From Flavobacterium psychrotrophum (GTDB taxonomy: Bacteria; Bacteroidota; Bacteroidia; Flavobacteriales; Flavobacteriaceae), in contig NZ_CP031557.1 in assembly GCF_003403075.1 (NCBI RefSeq), forward strand, positions 1,054,001-1,118,000: a stretch of 64,000 nucleotides of DNA, given 5' to 3'. Shown in pieces: positions 44,796-53,196 of this stretch. Positions within the stretch are counted from its first letter, which is position 1; every line of letters starts with the position of its first letter. Position numbers and translations under genes: made by a program. Under the pieces are notes generated by a model. The model saw only the letters and a program-made list of their open reading frames with translations. It was not told where the DNA came from and made no database searches.

Positions 44796-45077
44796 TTATA
44801 CAATGCCGCCTCCTGCAAGTAGCCTTACTGACCCTAATACTAGGGCTATGCCGCAAAGAAGTATAGCAACCGGAAAGGGTTTTGAAATGCGTGAAACGGG
44901 TTCAAATTCCTGTTTTGGCTCTGGCGTACTACTGTCATTATAGTCAATTATGCCAAGTACCAGCCCTATTATGGCTACTGGAATATTAATCCAGTTGAAC
45001 CATCCTAAGCACGGAATAAACCCTATTATCATACCTACTATTGCTATAATGCCAAGTGTTAAGCTTGCTACCCTCAT
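44796..45077 (-). CDS. Small membrane protein (DUF4190-like)
   Basis: A 93-residue protein with two to three membrane helices: ASLTLGIIAIVGMIIGFI near the start, the INIPVAIIGLVLGIIDYN region and a C-terminal helix. Such proteins resemble the DUF4190 group. It overlaps the next upstream gene by 4 bases (ATGA). Function is unknown. Confidence 0.8.
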   Translation of the reverse strand: MRVASLTLGIIAIVGMIIGFIPCLGWFNWINIPVAIIGLVLGIIDYNDSSTPEPKQEFEPVSRISKPFPVAILLCGIALVLGSVRLLAGGGIV

Positions 45078-45418
45078 GTTGTAATCTTTTGTTTAAAAAA
45101 AATGGTTGTTATGTAAGTTGTTGTGTAATATGTAAAAATAATGCTGTTTACTATAAAAATTATAAATAGTACTACGGCAAGCCTGTTGTAATTAAGCGCC
45201 TCGTTTAAGTTGCCCTTTCCCATTTGTATAAAGCTTCGGGTTGCACCGCACATAAAGCACGGTTTGCCAAACTGCCTTATGCTGTAGCAAGTGGGCGAAG
45301 CTTGCAGTATTAACTCTTTTGATACGCATACAGATACAAGTAAAGTAAGCAGGGCAAGTGCTGAATATATTATCCATACCGTCTTAAAAGCTTTGGCATA
45401 AATTGTATTTTGTATCAT
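45074..45418 (-). CDS. Second DUF2752 membrane protein
   Basis: A 114-residue membrane protein with three helices (about 10-33, 70-95, and one between) and the DUF2752-like motif FGKPCFMCGATRSFIQMGKG at residues 48-67, with CMCGATR in place of CPSCGITR. It is the first gene of the operon of five small membrane proteins and RdgB. Two DUF2752 copies in one operon suggest a shared, complex-like role. Confidence 0.85.
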   Translation of the reverse strand: MIQNTIYAKAFKTVWIIYSALALLTLLVSVCVSKELILQASPTCYSIRQFGKPCFMCGATRSFIQMGKGNLNEALNYNRLAVVLFIIFIVNSIIFTYYTTTYITTIFFKQKITT

Positions 45419-45505
45419 AAATTACAGGTTATGCCAAATATATATTTTTAATTTAACATATTGGTTTGTATATGCCGCGTTTTGTTACAGTAACATTAAA
45501 AATAT

Positions 45506-45536
45506 TATGACAGTTTCAATTTAATAATTACTTTTG
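45506..45536 (+). promoter_or_regulatory. Promoter for sphingolipid-type aminotransferase
   Basis: TATG (45506-45509), 19 bases, TACTTTTG (45529-45536) matches the Bacteroidetes pattern with one mismatch. It gives a leader of about 35 bases to ATG 45576 and helps rule out upstream in-frame starts. Confidence 0.5.
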
Positions 45537-45575
45537 ATGCGTTTTTTAAAACACACAAAAAGTAAATTTTTGATT

Positions 45576-46841
45576 ATGGTAAAAGATCTGTTTGAAAGGA
45601 TTCAAAAAAATAAAGGCCCGCTGGGAATGTGGGCTTCACAGGCTGAAGGATATTATGTTTTTCCTAAACTGGAAGGCCCCCTTAGCAACCGCATGATGTT
45701 TCATGGCAAAGAGGTTATAAACTGGAGTATTAACGATTACCTTGGCCTGGCTAACCACCCTGAGGTGCGTAAAGTAGATGCCGAAGCTGCTGCAGAGTAT
45801 GGTGCCGCCTACCCAATGGGGGCCCGTATGATGAGCGGACATACCGACTGGCATGAAAAACTTGAAAACGAGCTTGCTGCTTTTGTACAAAAAGAAACGG
45901 CTTACCTTTTAAACTTCGGATATCAGGGTATGGTTTCTACCATTGATGCCCTTGTAAGTAAAAATGACGTTATTGTATATGACGTAGACAGCCACGCCTG
46001 TATTATAGATGGTGTGCGCCTGCACATGGGTAAGCGTTTTACCTACAAGCATAATGATCTTGAAAGTATTGAAAAAAACCTGGAGCGTGCTACTAACATG
46101 GCCGAAACTACCGGCGGTGGTATTCTTTTAATTACCGAAGGTGTTTTTGGTATGCGTGGCCAGCAGGGTAAGCTTAAAGAAATTGTAGCCCTTAAAGAAA
46201 AATATAACTTCCGCCTTCTTGTAGACGATGCGCACGGTTTTGGTACACTGGGTAAAACCGGTGCCGGAGCAGGCGAGGAGCAGGGTTGCCAGGATGGTAT
46301 AGACGTGTACTTTTCTACGTTTGCTAAATCTATGGCAAGTGTAGGTGCGTTTATTGCTGCTGATAAAGATGTTATCGACTTTTTAAAATATAACCTGCGC
46401 AGCCAGATGTTTGCCAAGGCATTGCCTATGGTACTGGTTAAAGGTGCCCTTAAGCGCCTTGACCTGTTGCGTACTACACCTGAGCTTAAAGACAAGCTTT
46501 GGGAAAATGTAGATTACCTGCAAAACGGACTTAAATCAAGAGGTTTTAATATTGGCGATACCAATACCTGCGTTACGCCTGTGTATCTTGAAGGAAGTAT
46601 ACCTGAAGCTATGGCGCTGGTAAACGACCTTAGAGAAAATTACAGTATCTTCCTTAGTATTGTGGTATATCCGGTTATTCCTAAAGGCATTATATTGCTT
46701 AGGATGATACCTACTGCTACACATACTAAGCAGGATATCGACGAAACGCTTACTGCTTATGAAGCTATTCGTGAGAAACTGGTAAACGGTACTTACAAAA
46801 AGATAGCTGAAGCTACTACGGTGGACGTGTCTGCAGAATAA
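45576..46841 (+). CDS. Serine palmitoyltransferase-like PLP enzyme
   Basis: A 421-residue alpha-oxoamine synthase family enzyme, which joins an amino acid to an acyl-CoA; the best guess is serine with palmitoyl-CoA, the first step of sphingolipid synthesis, which is common in Bacteroidetes. It has FLNFGYQGMV-type pocket residues (LLNFGYQGMV near 115), LVDDAHGFGTLG with the PLP-binding aspartate and histidine, and the PLP lysine in STFAKSMASVGAF near residue 250. Start ATG 45576 fits the known N-terminus MVKDLFERIQKNKGPLG and the promoter. KBL-type enzymes are the alternative. Confidence 0.88.
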   Translation: MVKDLFERIQKNKGPLGMWASQAEGYYVFPKLEGPLSNRMMFHGKEVINWSINDYLGLANHPEVRKVDAEAAAEYGAAYPMGARMMSGHTDWHEKLENELAAFVQKETAYLLNFGYQGMVSTIDALVSKNDVIVYDVDSHACIIDGVRLHMGKRFTYKHNDLESIEKNLERATNMAETTGGGILLITEGVFGMRGQQGKLKEIVALKEKYNFRLLVDDAHGFGTLGKTGAGAGEEQGCQDGIDVYFSTFAKSMASVGAFIAADKDVIDFLKYNLRSQMFAKALPMVLVKGALKRLDLLRTTPELKDKLWENVDYLQNGLKSRGFNIGDTNTCVTPVYLEGSIPEAMALVNDLRENYSIFLSIVVYPVIPKGIILLRMIPTATHTKQDIDETLTAYEAIREKLVNGTYKKIAEATTVDVSAE

Positions 46842-46863
46842 TTTAGTTTTATAAAATAAATAC

Positions 46864-46899
46864 AAAAAAGGAGTTTCATTATTTTGAAGCTCCTTTTTT
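46864..46899 (+). terminator. Terminator after PLP-enzyme gene
   Basis: AAAAAAGGAGtTTCA pairs with TGAAgCTCCTTTTTT (one G-T position), lying 22 bases after the stop with a T-run. It also faces the convergent cytochrome gene. Confidence 0.85.
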
Positions 46900-47001
46900 G
46901 TATTTCTGATATGTATATGGAGGTGTAAACCTTACGTCTGTCAAGTTTGTGTTTTTAAAGGCGCAGTTATCAATGAATAATATTGTACCCTGGCTGTGAA
47001 G

Positions 47002-48087
47002 TTACTCACAAGGTGTATTCATGCTGTTTATCCATTGCCCTATCATCTGCACAGCTTCTTCATGCACTACAGTGCGGCCAATAAGCGGCATCATTTCGCT
47101 TTGTATGTTGTTATTCATCCTAAAGTATAATAACGATCCTTCCGCATCCTGTTTTGCTACTATATATTGCTGGTCGCCACTAACAAAATCTACAGGTTCG
47201 CGGCATAGCCCAAGATTAGCAGGAATATTACTTTTGTTAAAGGCAAAATCCATGGGGGTGTAGCTGCAATATGCGCCGGTAGTATGGCAATGCGCGCAGT
47301 TAATATCAAGATAAGAACGCACCCTAAGTTCGAGAGGCTTGGTAGTATCAGTCCAGTCAATAGTGCTGTTAATTGATTGCGGGGCAGTGTCAAGGTAGCC
47401 GTAGGCAATCCATTTACTAAGCTGATTTTGCAGGCCGTCTTTATAGTTATAACTTTTATTAAGGTTTTGTGGTTTAGGGCCTATAGCGGTAGGCTTGTCG
47501 TTTAAAGTATGGCACAGCGCACACTGAACCGCGCTGGGTATTTTATAATAAGTTTGCTCTGTCTGCCCGTTGCGTACCCATTCTACAAGCCTGCGGTCGT
47601 TATTGTTATCATTAAGTACTGCCTCAGTACGGTCTTCATTCCATACATAATTGGCAAATATCCAGCCGTTTGCTTTTTTTATCATTATACGGGTTTCAAC
47701 CATATCAGGCTCGCCGCCGGTTACTACAGCATCATAATAAAAATTTTTAATAAGGGCAGTTCCAACAGGAAAATCTAAAACTTCGTTGTCTGCGGTGTAG
47801 GTAGCTTTTGTGCCATTAGGCATCCATACAAAACGCTTTTTTTGTGCATAATCTGTAAATAGCTGGCTGTTGAGGTCATAAGGGAGTACGCCATATACAG
47901 GTTGCAGTTTTTTCATCTCTCCTTCAAAAAACTTGTAGTCAGAAAGTTTTGGATAGGGAACCGCATTAAGGTCCATCACTACCGGCGACTCCTCTACAGG
48001 GATGTAATTGTTGTCTACACTTTCGGTTCCGCAGGAAGTCAATAACAAAAAAAGTAAAAATAGCGAAAGCTCATAAAAGTGTTTCAT
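47002..48087 (-). CDS. SO2930-like diheme c-type cytochrome lipoprotein
   Basis: A 361-residue secreted lipoprotein (lipobox LLTSC near residue 19) with two heme-attachment motifs: CALCH (near 195) and CAHCH (near 258). It resembles the SO2930 family of diheme cytochromes. Ligands include methionines in the C-terminal part (SEMMPLIGRTVVH). It would carry electrons in the periplasm or at the outer membrane; the partner is unknown. A consensus promoter overlaps the end of the upstream thioesterase gene. Confidence 0.85.
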   Translation of the reverse strand: MKHFYELSLFLLFLLLTSCGTESVDNNYIPVEESPVVMDLNAVPYPKLSDYKFFEGEMKKLQPVYGVLPYDLNSQLFTDYAQKKRFVWMPNGTKATYTADNEVLDFPVGTALIKNFYYDAVVTGGEPDMVETRIMIKKANGWIFANYVWNEDRTEAVLNDNNNDRRLVEWVRNGQTEQTYYKIPSAVQCALCHTLNDKPTAIGPKPQNLNKSYNYKDGLQNQLSKWIAYGYLDTAPQSINSTIDWTDTTKPLELRVRSYLDINCAHCHTTGAYCSYTPMDFAFNKSNIPANLGLCREPVDFVSGDQQYIVAKQDAEGSLLYFRMNNNIQSEMMPLIGRTVVHEEAVQMIGQWINSMNTPCE

Positions 48088-48114
48088 CCGGAGTTAGTTG
48101 CGTTAGTTAAAGCG

Positions 48115-48145
48115 CAAATATATAAATCTTTATGATTTATCCAAC
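48115..48145 (-). promoter_or_regulatory. Promoter for diheme cytochrome
   Basis: On the minus strand GTTG (48142-48145), 19 bases, TATATTTG (48115-48122). One base differs from the consensus. The -33 lies within the last codons of the thioesterase gene; the leader is about 25 bases. Confidence 0.55.
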
Positions 48146-48699
48146 TCCAGTTTTACACGGTAGTTTTTAAGCCCTTCTATAGCTTCAGGGCTTTTGTGGT
48201 CAAAGGTTTCTTCGTGGCGGCTGCGCTCCTTTTTAAGGCTAATGCGTTTAAGGGCATTGTAAAAACGGCGCACCTCGGTATGCGAGTTAATTTCCAGTGG
48301 TGGTACGGTTACTGTTTTTCCACTTGCATCTTTAGCTACCATAGTAAAATAAGACGAGTTGCAGTGCTTTACCACACCGGTTTGTATGTTTTCTGACGTA
48401 ACGCGTATGCCCACGATCATAGAACTGTTACCCACATAGTTTACACAGGCCTTAAGCGTGGCAAGTTCGCCCACCTCTATAGGGTTAAGAAAGTCTACAG
48501 TATCTACACTGGCGGTAACACAGTAGGTACCGCTGTAGCGCGATGCTGCCGCAAAAGCAATCTGGTCCATTAACATTAGTATGTAGCCGCCGTGTATTTT
48601 TCCGCTAAAGTTTTGGTGGCTGGGCAGCATCAGTTCAGATATGGTAACTTTAGAGGCACTGGCTTTTCTATGCCCGGTTTCAGATAGTATGTGTTTCAT
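48130..48699 (-). CDS. Acyl-CoA thioesterase (hotdog fold)
   Basis: A 189-residue hotdog-fold thioesterase (YciA-like). The helix-bearing motif GKIHGGYILMLMDQIAFAAA at residues 33-52 and CVTASVDTVDFLNPIEVGEL near 65 are typical, with the catalytic D in MDQ. It would hydrolyse fatty acyl-CoA. The RmuC gene overlaps its start by 4 bases (ATGA), coupling translation, and it ends at 48130. Confidence 0.93.
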   Translation of the reverse strand: MKHILSETGHRKASASKVTISELMLPSHQNFSGKIHGGYILMLMDQIAFAAASRYSGTYCVTASVDTVDFLNPIEVGELATLKACVNYVGNSSMIVGIRVTSENIQTGVVKHCNSSYFTMVAKDASGKTVTVPPLEINSHTEVRRFYNALKRISLKKERSRHEETFDHKSPEAIEGLKNYRVKLELDKS

Positions 48700-50096
48700 G
48701 GATTAAGCAATTCGTTTGCGCCATTTTCAAACAAGCCTTCTTCTTCCTGTTGCAGGGCACGGTTAATAATGTTTTCGGGTAGCGATTTTTTGGCTTTGGC
48801 ACCCATCTTTTTCAGCTTTTCGATAGAGGTAATAATGTTGCCACGGCCGTCTACAAGCTTGCCCATAGCGCCTTCATAAGCCTTTTTACCTTCTTCCATT
48901 TTTTTGCCCACGTTAATAAGGTCGCCTACAAAACCCTCGAATTTATCATAAAGGGCACCGGCCTGGCGCGCAATTTCCAATGCGTTTTCCTGCTGCTTCT
49001 GGTTGGTCCACATACTATCTATGGTGCGCAGGGTAGCCAATAGTGTACTTGGGGTAACAATAACAATATTACGCTCAAATGCCTTATTGTATAATGATGC
49101 ATCTTCGTTAAGGGCAACGGCAAATGCGGGCTCCATAGGTATGAAAAGCAGCACAAAATCTGGGCTCTCCATACCGTAAAGATCATGGTAGTTTTTAGCA
49201 CTTAGCTGGTCGATATGACGACGGATAGAGTTTACGTGCTCTTTAAGGTGTACCAGCCTTAGCGGATCATCTTCTTCATTAATATAACGTTCATAAGACA
49301 CTAAAGATACCTTACTGTCTACAATCATCTTTTTGCCGTCGGGCAGGTTAATAACCACGTCGGGCTGCACGCGGCTGCCATCTTCGGTAGCGTGGCTTTG
49401 CTGTACATAGTACTCACGGTCTTTTTCAAGCCCCGATTTTTCGAGTACGCGCTCCAGTATAAGTTCGCCCCAGTTACCCTGCATCTTGGTATCGCCTTTA
49501 AGGGCACGGGTAAGGTTTAACGTTTCGCGGCTCATGGTTTCGTTCATTTCGCGAAGCCCCACTATCTGCTGGCGCAGTGCGGCATGGTAGTCAATACTCT
49601 CTTTATGGGTATCTTCTACCTTTCGCTCAAAAAGCTGTATCTTCTCGGCAAGTGGCCCTAGTATTGTTTTCAGGTTTTGGTGATTTTGCTCGGTAAATTT
49701 GGTCGATTTCTCTTCCAGTATTTTATTGGCAAGGTTCTCAAACTCTTTCGTGAATTTTTCGCGCAGTTCATCAGTTTCCTGTCGTTGCTCGCGCATACGC
49801 TCCAGGAGGTTATCAAAATCAGCTTCCTTTTTTGTAAGCTGCATACCCAGGGCATCTTTTGCCTGGCGCAGCGTGTCGCGCTCCTGTTGTATCAGTGTAA
49901 TTTGTTTATCAACCACCACCTTTTCGTTAGCAGCCTGCGTTTTAAGCTGCTCTATAAAGGTTAATTGGCTGTTGTGGCGCTCTTCGGCTACTTTTTGGTC
50001 AGCCGACGCTTTAGAGGTAAAAATTGTTTTTCCTATAAATACACCTATGGCTAAGGCGATGATAAAGGAGAGGAGCAGGGTAAGGGTTTCGGGCAT
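48696..50096 (-). CDS. rmuC: RmuC-family protein
   Basis: A 466-residue protein with an N-terminal helix (about residues 3-22), a long coiled coil (about 30-170) and a nuclease-like RmuC domain (about 200-420; GNWGELILERVLEKSGLEKD, DVVINLPDGKKMIVDSKVSL, then FVLLFIPMEPAFAVAL). The D-x-D...K motif (PDVVIN...DSKVSL) is the expected catalytic core. RmuC proteins influence inversion and rearrangement of short repeats in DNA. It is coupled to the thioesterase gene. Confidence 0.92.
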   Translation of the reverse strand: MPETLTLLLSFIIALAIGVFIGKTIFTSKASADQKVAEERHNSQLTFIEQLKTQAANEKVVVDKQITLIQQERDTLRQAKDALGMQLTKKEADFDNLLERMREQRQETDELREKFTKEFENLANKILEEKSTKFTEQNHQNLKTILGPLAEKIQLFERKVEDTHKESIDYHAALRQQIVGLREMNETMSRETLNLTRALKGDTKMQGNWGELILERVLEKSGLEKDREYYVQQSHATEDGSRVQPDVVINLPDGKKMIVDSKVSLVSYERYINEEDDPLRLVHLKEHVNSIRRHIDQLSAKNYHDLYGMESPDFVLLFIPMEPAFAVALNEDASLYNKAFERNIVIVTPSTLLATLRTIDSMWTNQKQQENALEIARQAGALYDKFEGFVGDLINVGKKMEEGKKAYEGAMGKLVDGRGNIITSIEKLKKMGAKAKKSLPENIINRALQQEEEGLFENGANELLNP

Positions 50097-50137
50097 TTGT
50101 GTGTTACATTGTAAAAGGTAAAATTAGGTAAAAATAG

Positions 50138-51034
50138 TTAATCAATAAAGAAATAAACAGGACTGTACTTTACCTTCTTCAGGAATATATCTTTTCCATC
50201 ATCATCTATAATGTAAACTACTTTTTTTCTTAAAAAACTTGCTTCCCATCGATTTTTAGTAAAAAAAGTATAATCAACTATTTCATTTTTATGTTTCCGT
50301 ATAAAACTACGTTTAACATTTATTAGAACTTCTTCTCGCGGTTTGTTTCGCAGTTCAAAAAATAATTCATAAGCCGATTCCATATGATAGAACATATAAC
50401 TACTTGGGTACTTATGATTATTTCCTGGAATTTCAATCTTCTGCATTTTTGCATGGGTATAGTGCACATAAACAGTATCTAATTTTTTTATTTCCTCAAT
50501 ATCAGGAGCCTTAATGTATTGTTTGTAATCAATTATTTCCTGAAGTTCCATAAGTTTTTCATGTCTATTAATCATTTCTTTTGTATCAGAATATTCGTAT
50601 ACTTCATACTCAAAATACTTATTATTTCGATATACACCTAATTTATGTGTAAATGGTCCTGCTAGTGTAAATTCAGTTTCTTTATTAATTGTTATTGGAT
50701 AAATTAAGAATATTGTTTTGAAGAGTTCAATAAGTTTTTGTCTGTCTTTTCTTAGTGCTGGAGTATGTAAAACAATAGTGTCAGAATAACTAATGCAAAT
50801 TGCATAGTGATGTAATTTGCCATTACTTTCCATCACTAAGTAATTGCTGTCTATATTTCTTTTTGCATATGTAGATGCTTTTAGTATTAAAGCATTTTCA
50901 TCTTTTAATCCCAAAAACTTTACATACGGATTTATGGTTGTAGAAGTGTTTGGGAAATCAATAACGGGAATGTCTCTTTTTTGAGCAGTTACAAACGATG
51001 ATATAATAAAAAGAATAAAGGTGATAATACGCAT
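50138..51034 (-). CDS. Unknown secreted protein, AT-rich gene
   Basis: A 298-residue protein with a signal peptide (about residues 1-18, FVTAQ). The mature part has many charged residues and no clear domain. The gene stands out: its GC looks to be near 30%, against over 40% in its neighbours, and its codons prefer A and T. This points to later acquisition or a fast-evolving cell-surface protein. Reading in frame is clean, so it is not broken. It is alone between divergent genes. Confidence 0.75.
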   Translation of the reverse strand: MRIITFILFIISSFVTAQKRDIPVIDFPNTSTTINPYVKFLGLKDENALILKASTYAKRNIDSNYLVMESNGKLHHYAICISYSDTIVLHTPALRKDRQKLIELFKTIFLIYPITINKETEFTLAGPFTHKLGVYRNNKYFEYEVYEYSDTKEMINRHEKLMELQEIIDYKQYIKAPDIEEIKKLDTVYVHYTHAKMQKIEIPGNNHKYPSSYMFYHMESAYELFFELRNKPREEVLINVKRSFIRKHKNEIVDYTFFTKNRWEASFLRKKVVYIIDDDGKDIFLKKVKYSPVYFFID

Positions 51035-51121
51035 AGTAAAAGGTTGTGGTGTAAATTTACATAAAATATTTCACCTCAATTTTCGTTCTACGCATACAAA
51101 TAACCACAACCACACAAACCG

Positions 51122-52399
51122 ATGCACAGATTATTCTGCACTTTCCTTATCCTGTTTTTTATCAACGTCAATGCCCAGAATAACGGGGTTGTTTCCTGGA
51201 TAAATACAAATGCCATTGTTATAGAAGATGCGAAGCCTGATACACAACTAACCACCTTTGCCCAAAATGTGCCTCAAAAGTTTAAAGATGCCCGCGTGTT
51301 TGGATTTGGCGAGGCATCGCACCACGGTAAAGAATTTTTTGACATTAAGGCGAAATTCTTTAAATACCTCGTAGAACATCAGGGCGTTCGGGTTTTTGTA
51401 ATGGAAGAAAGCTACCAGGCAGAACGCGGCATTAACGAATGGATAACCGGTGGTGCCGGAGATAAAGACAGTGTGCTCAAAAACTTTGGGCAGGCTATAT
51501 GGTACACTAATGAGGTGTTTGAACTGTTGCAATGGATGCGCAATTATAACCAGGGCAAGCCACGCCGGGAACAGGTACGCTTTTATGGTATGGATAACCA
51601 GTTTGGCGGGGAAATTAATAAAAGGCTGCGCGACTATATAAAAAAGAACAATATTGCTGTTGACGACAATGTATTGGCTGCCGCTGATAGTTGTGCTACC
51701 GTAAAATTTGGAGTGCAGACGAAGGAATGGGGTAAAAATATACAGTCAAAATTACAACAGCTAAAAAAAGTATTAGAGCAAAACAAAGAAAGGCTCATCA
51801 CAGCCAACGCATATGAGTATAATGATATGCTGCGCGGACTGGGTTACCTTGAAAAATATGCTGTTTTTTTACAAGGGATGTACAGCCAGTACCGCGACAG
51901 GGATATGTTTGAAAACGTTTTACAGATACTTGAAATAGAAGGGGAAAACAGTAAAGCTTTTATATGGGCACATAATGAGCATGTTAATAAGCAGAATCTA
52001 CATGGCAGTAACAGACTTGAAAGTCTTGGCAGCAGGCTTAAGCAACATTTTAAGGATGGCTATTATGCAACGGGCTTCGATTTTGGTACCGGCGAACTGA
52101 AAGGCTATGCATTTAAAAATGGTCAGATAACGGGTAAAGTTTACAATAAGCTCAATGCGCCTTATAATGATACTTTTGCCCAGACCCTTTTCCTTGCCCG
52201 GCCTGATGTTTATCTTATAGATATGGCAACAGCCGAAAAAGATCCTGTTGCAGCAAAATTCTTTAGTACTAAAATGAAACAAATCATGCTAGGAGGCCCG
52301 GGATTTGACCCTGAAAAGCCTACATTTTATTCACGTAAGTATACTGAGGTTTATGATGGACTTATCTTTGTAAAGACTATTTCGCCTGCTAAATATTAA
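51122..52399 (+). CDS. Erythromycin esterase-like secreted hydrolase
   Basis: A 425-residue protein with a signal peptide (about 1-18, NVNAQ). The mature domain resembles the erythromycin esterase (Ere) family: GEASHHGKEFFDIKAKFF near residue 61, which holds the expected glutamate and histidine, FVMEESYQAER near 100, and WAHNEHV near 282. Ere enzymes open the macrolide ring; many homologues in Bacteroidetes have no shown drug activity, so resistance should not be assumed. The gene is flanked by unrelated single genes. Confidence 0.85.
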   Translation: MHRLFCTFLILFFINVNAQNNGVVSWINTNAIVIEDAKPDTQLTTFAQNVPQKFKDARVFGFGEASHHGKEFFDIKAKFFKYLVEHQGVRVFVMEESYQAERGINEWITGGAGDKDSVLKNFGQAIWYTNEVFELLQWMRNYNQGKPRREQVRFYGMDNQFGGEINKRLRDYIKKNNIAVDDNVLAAADSCATVKFGVQTKEWGKNIQSKLQQLKKVLEQNKERLITANAYEYNDMLRGLGYLEKYAVFLQGMYSQYRDRDMFENVLQILEIEGENSKAFIWAHNEHVNKQNLHGSNRLESLGSRLKQHFKDGYYATGFDFGTGELKGYAFKNGQITGKVYNKLNAPYNDTFAQTLFLARPDVYLIDMATAEKDPVAAKFFSTKMKQIMLGGPGFDPEKPTFYSRKYTEVYDGLIFVKTISPAKY

Positions 52400-52416
52400 A
52401 TGAATATCTGATAGTC

Positions 52417-52448
52417 TTAGCTAAAGATGCGTCTTATTTTTACATTTG
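52417..52448 (+). promoter_or_regulatory. Promoter for DUF2007-like gene
   Basis: TTAG (52417-52420), 20 bases, then TACATTTG (52441-52448), an exact -7 element with one mismatch at -33. The leader to ATG 52466 is short, about 12 bases. Confidence 0.5.
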
Positions 52449-52465
52449 CTTAAAACCTCCATCTT

Positions 52466-53086
52466 ATGTCAGATACTTTTGTAACGTTTAAAAAATATCC
52501 CCAGGCTTTTCTTGCTGCTGATGTCGAAAAACTGTTTGTTAGCAATGGTATTTCTTGTGTTGTAAAGCAGGCGTCTTCCGGGCTCGACAGTAATTTTGCA
52601 GGGGAATTGCTTAAAGATTATGAAGTACAGATAAATCCTGAAGATTTTGAACGGGCAGAACAACTACTTGAAGCACAATTTACAGATAGCCTTGAGGATA
52701 TACCCGCGGATTATTACCTTCTTGAATTTACAGATGAAGAGTTATATGATGTAGTAGTTACTAAAGATGAATGGAACGAGTTTGATTACCTGCTAGCAAA
52801 AAAAATGCTTAGAGAAAGAGGTAAACCAATAGATGAAACGTTAGAGAAACAACTGCGTTCTGAAAGGATTAATAAACTCGCACAACCGGAAGAGTCCGGT
52901 ACTATGGGCGGTGGCATTATAGCCGGTTATGCGGTGTATAATGCTAAAAAAACATTGCCCGATGGGCGTGTGGTACCTGCTTACAAAGAAGCCGACAGGC
53001 AAAAGGCCAAATCCAGGTTTGTAATAGGAGTAGTGGTGCTGGTTCTTGCAGTTTTACTTGCAATAGTAAGACGATTTTTAAGGTAG
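52466..53086 (+). CDS. DUF2007-like N-terminal domain membrane protein
   Basis: A 206-residue protein. The N-terminus (about 1-75; FVTFKKYPQAFLAADVEKLF, then YEVQINPEDFERAEQLLEAQ) matches the DUF2007 (putative signal-transducing) type. A central charged region follows, then a single C-terminal membrane helix (about 185-203; FVIGVVVLVLAVLLAIV). It is probably a tail-anchored inner-membrane protein. Function is unknown. Confidence 0.75.
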   Translation: MSDTFVTFKKYPQAFLAADVEKLFVSNGISCVVKQASSGLDSNFAGELLKDYEVQINPEDFERAEQLLEAQFTDSLEDIPADYYLLEFTDEELYDVVVTKDEWNEFDYLLAKKMLRERGKPIDETLEKQLRSERINKLAQPEESGTMGGGIIAGYAVYNAKKTLPDGRVVPAYKEADRQKAKSRFVIGVVVLVLAVLLAIVRRFLR

Positions 53087-53196
53087 TAATCGTTGTAGTT
53101 GTTAAATCTTTATCGGGATATAATTTCAAAATACTTTTTGGCTTCACTTTTGCGTTAAAGGGTTATAGTTGCACACTTTAACCCATTTATTGACGT

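Noticed and set aside
51021..51203. 60-codon forward frame across the divergent gap before the erythromycin-esterase-like gene
   Set aside because: It begins inside the start of the AT-rich gene and runs into the esterase signal peptide in another frame; no protein features.
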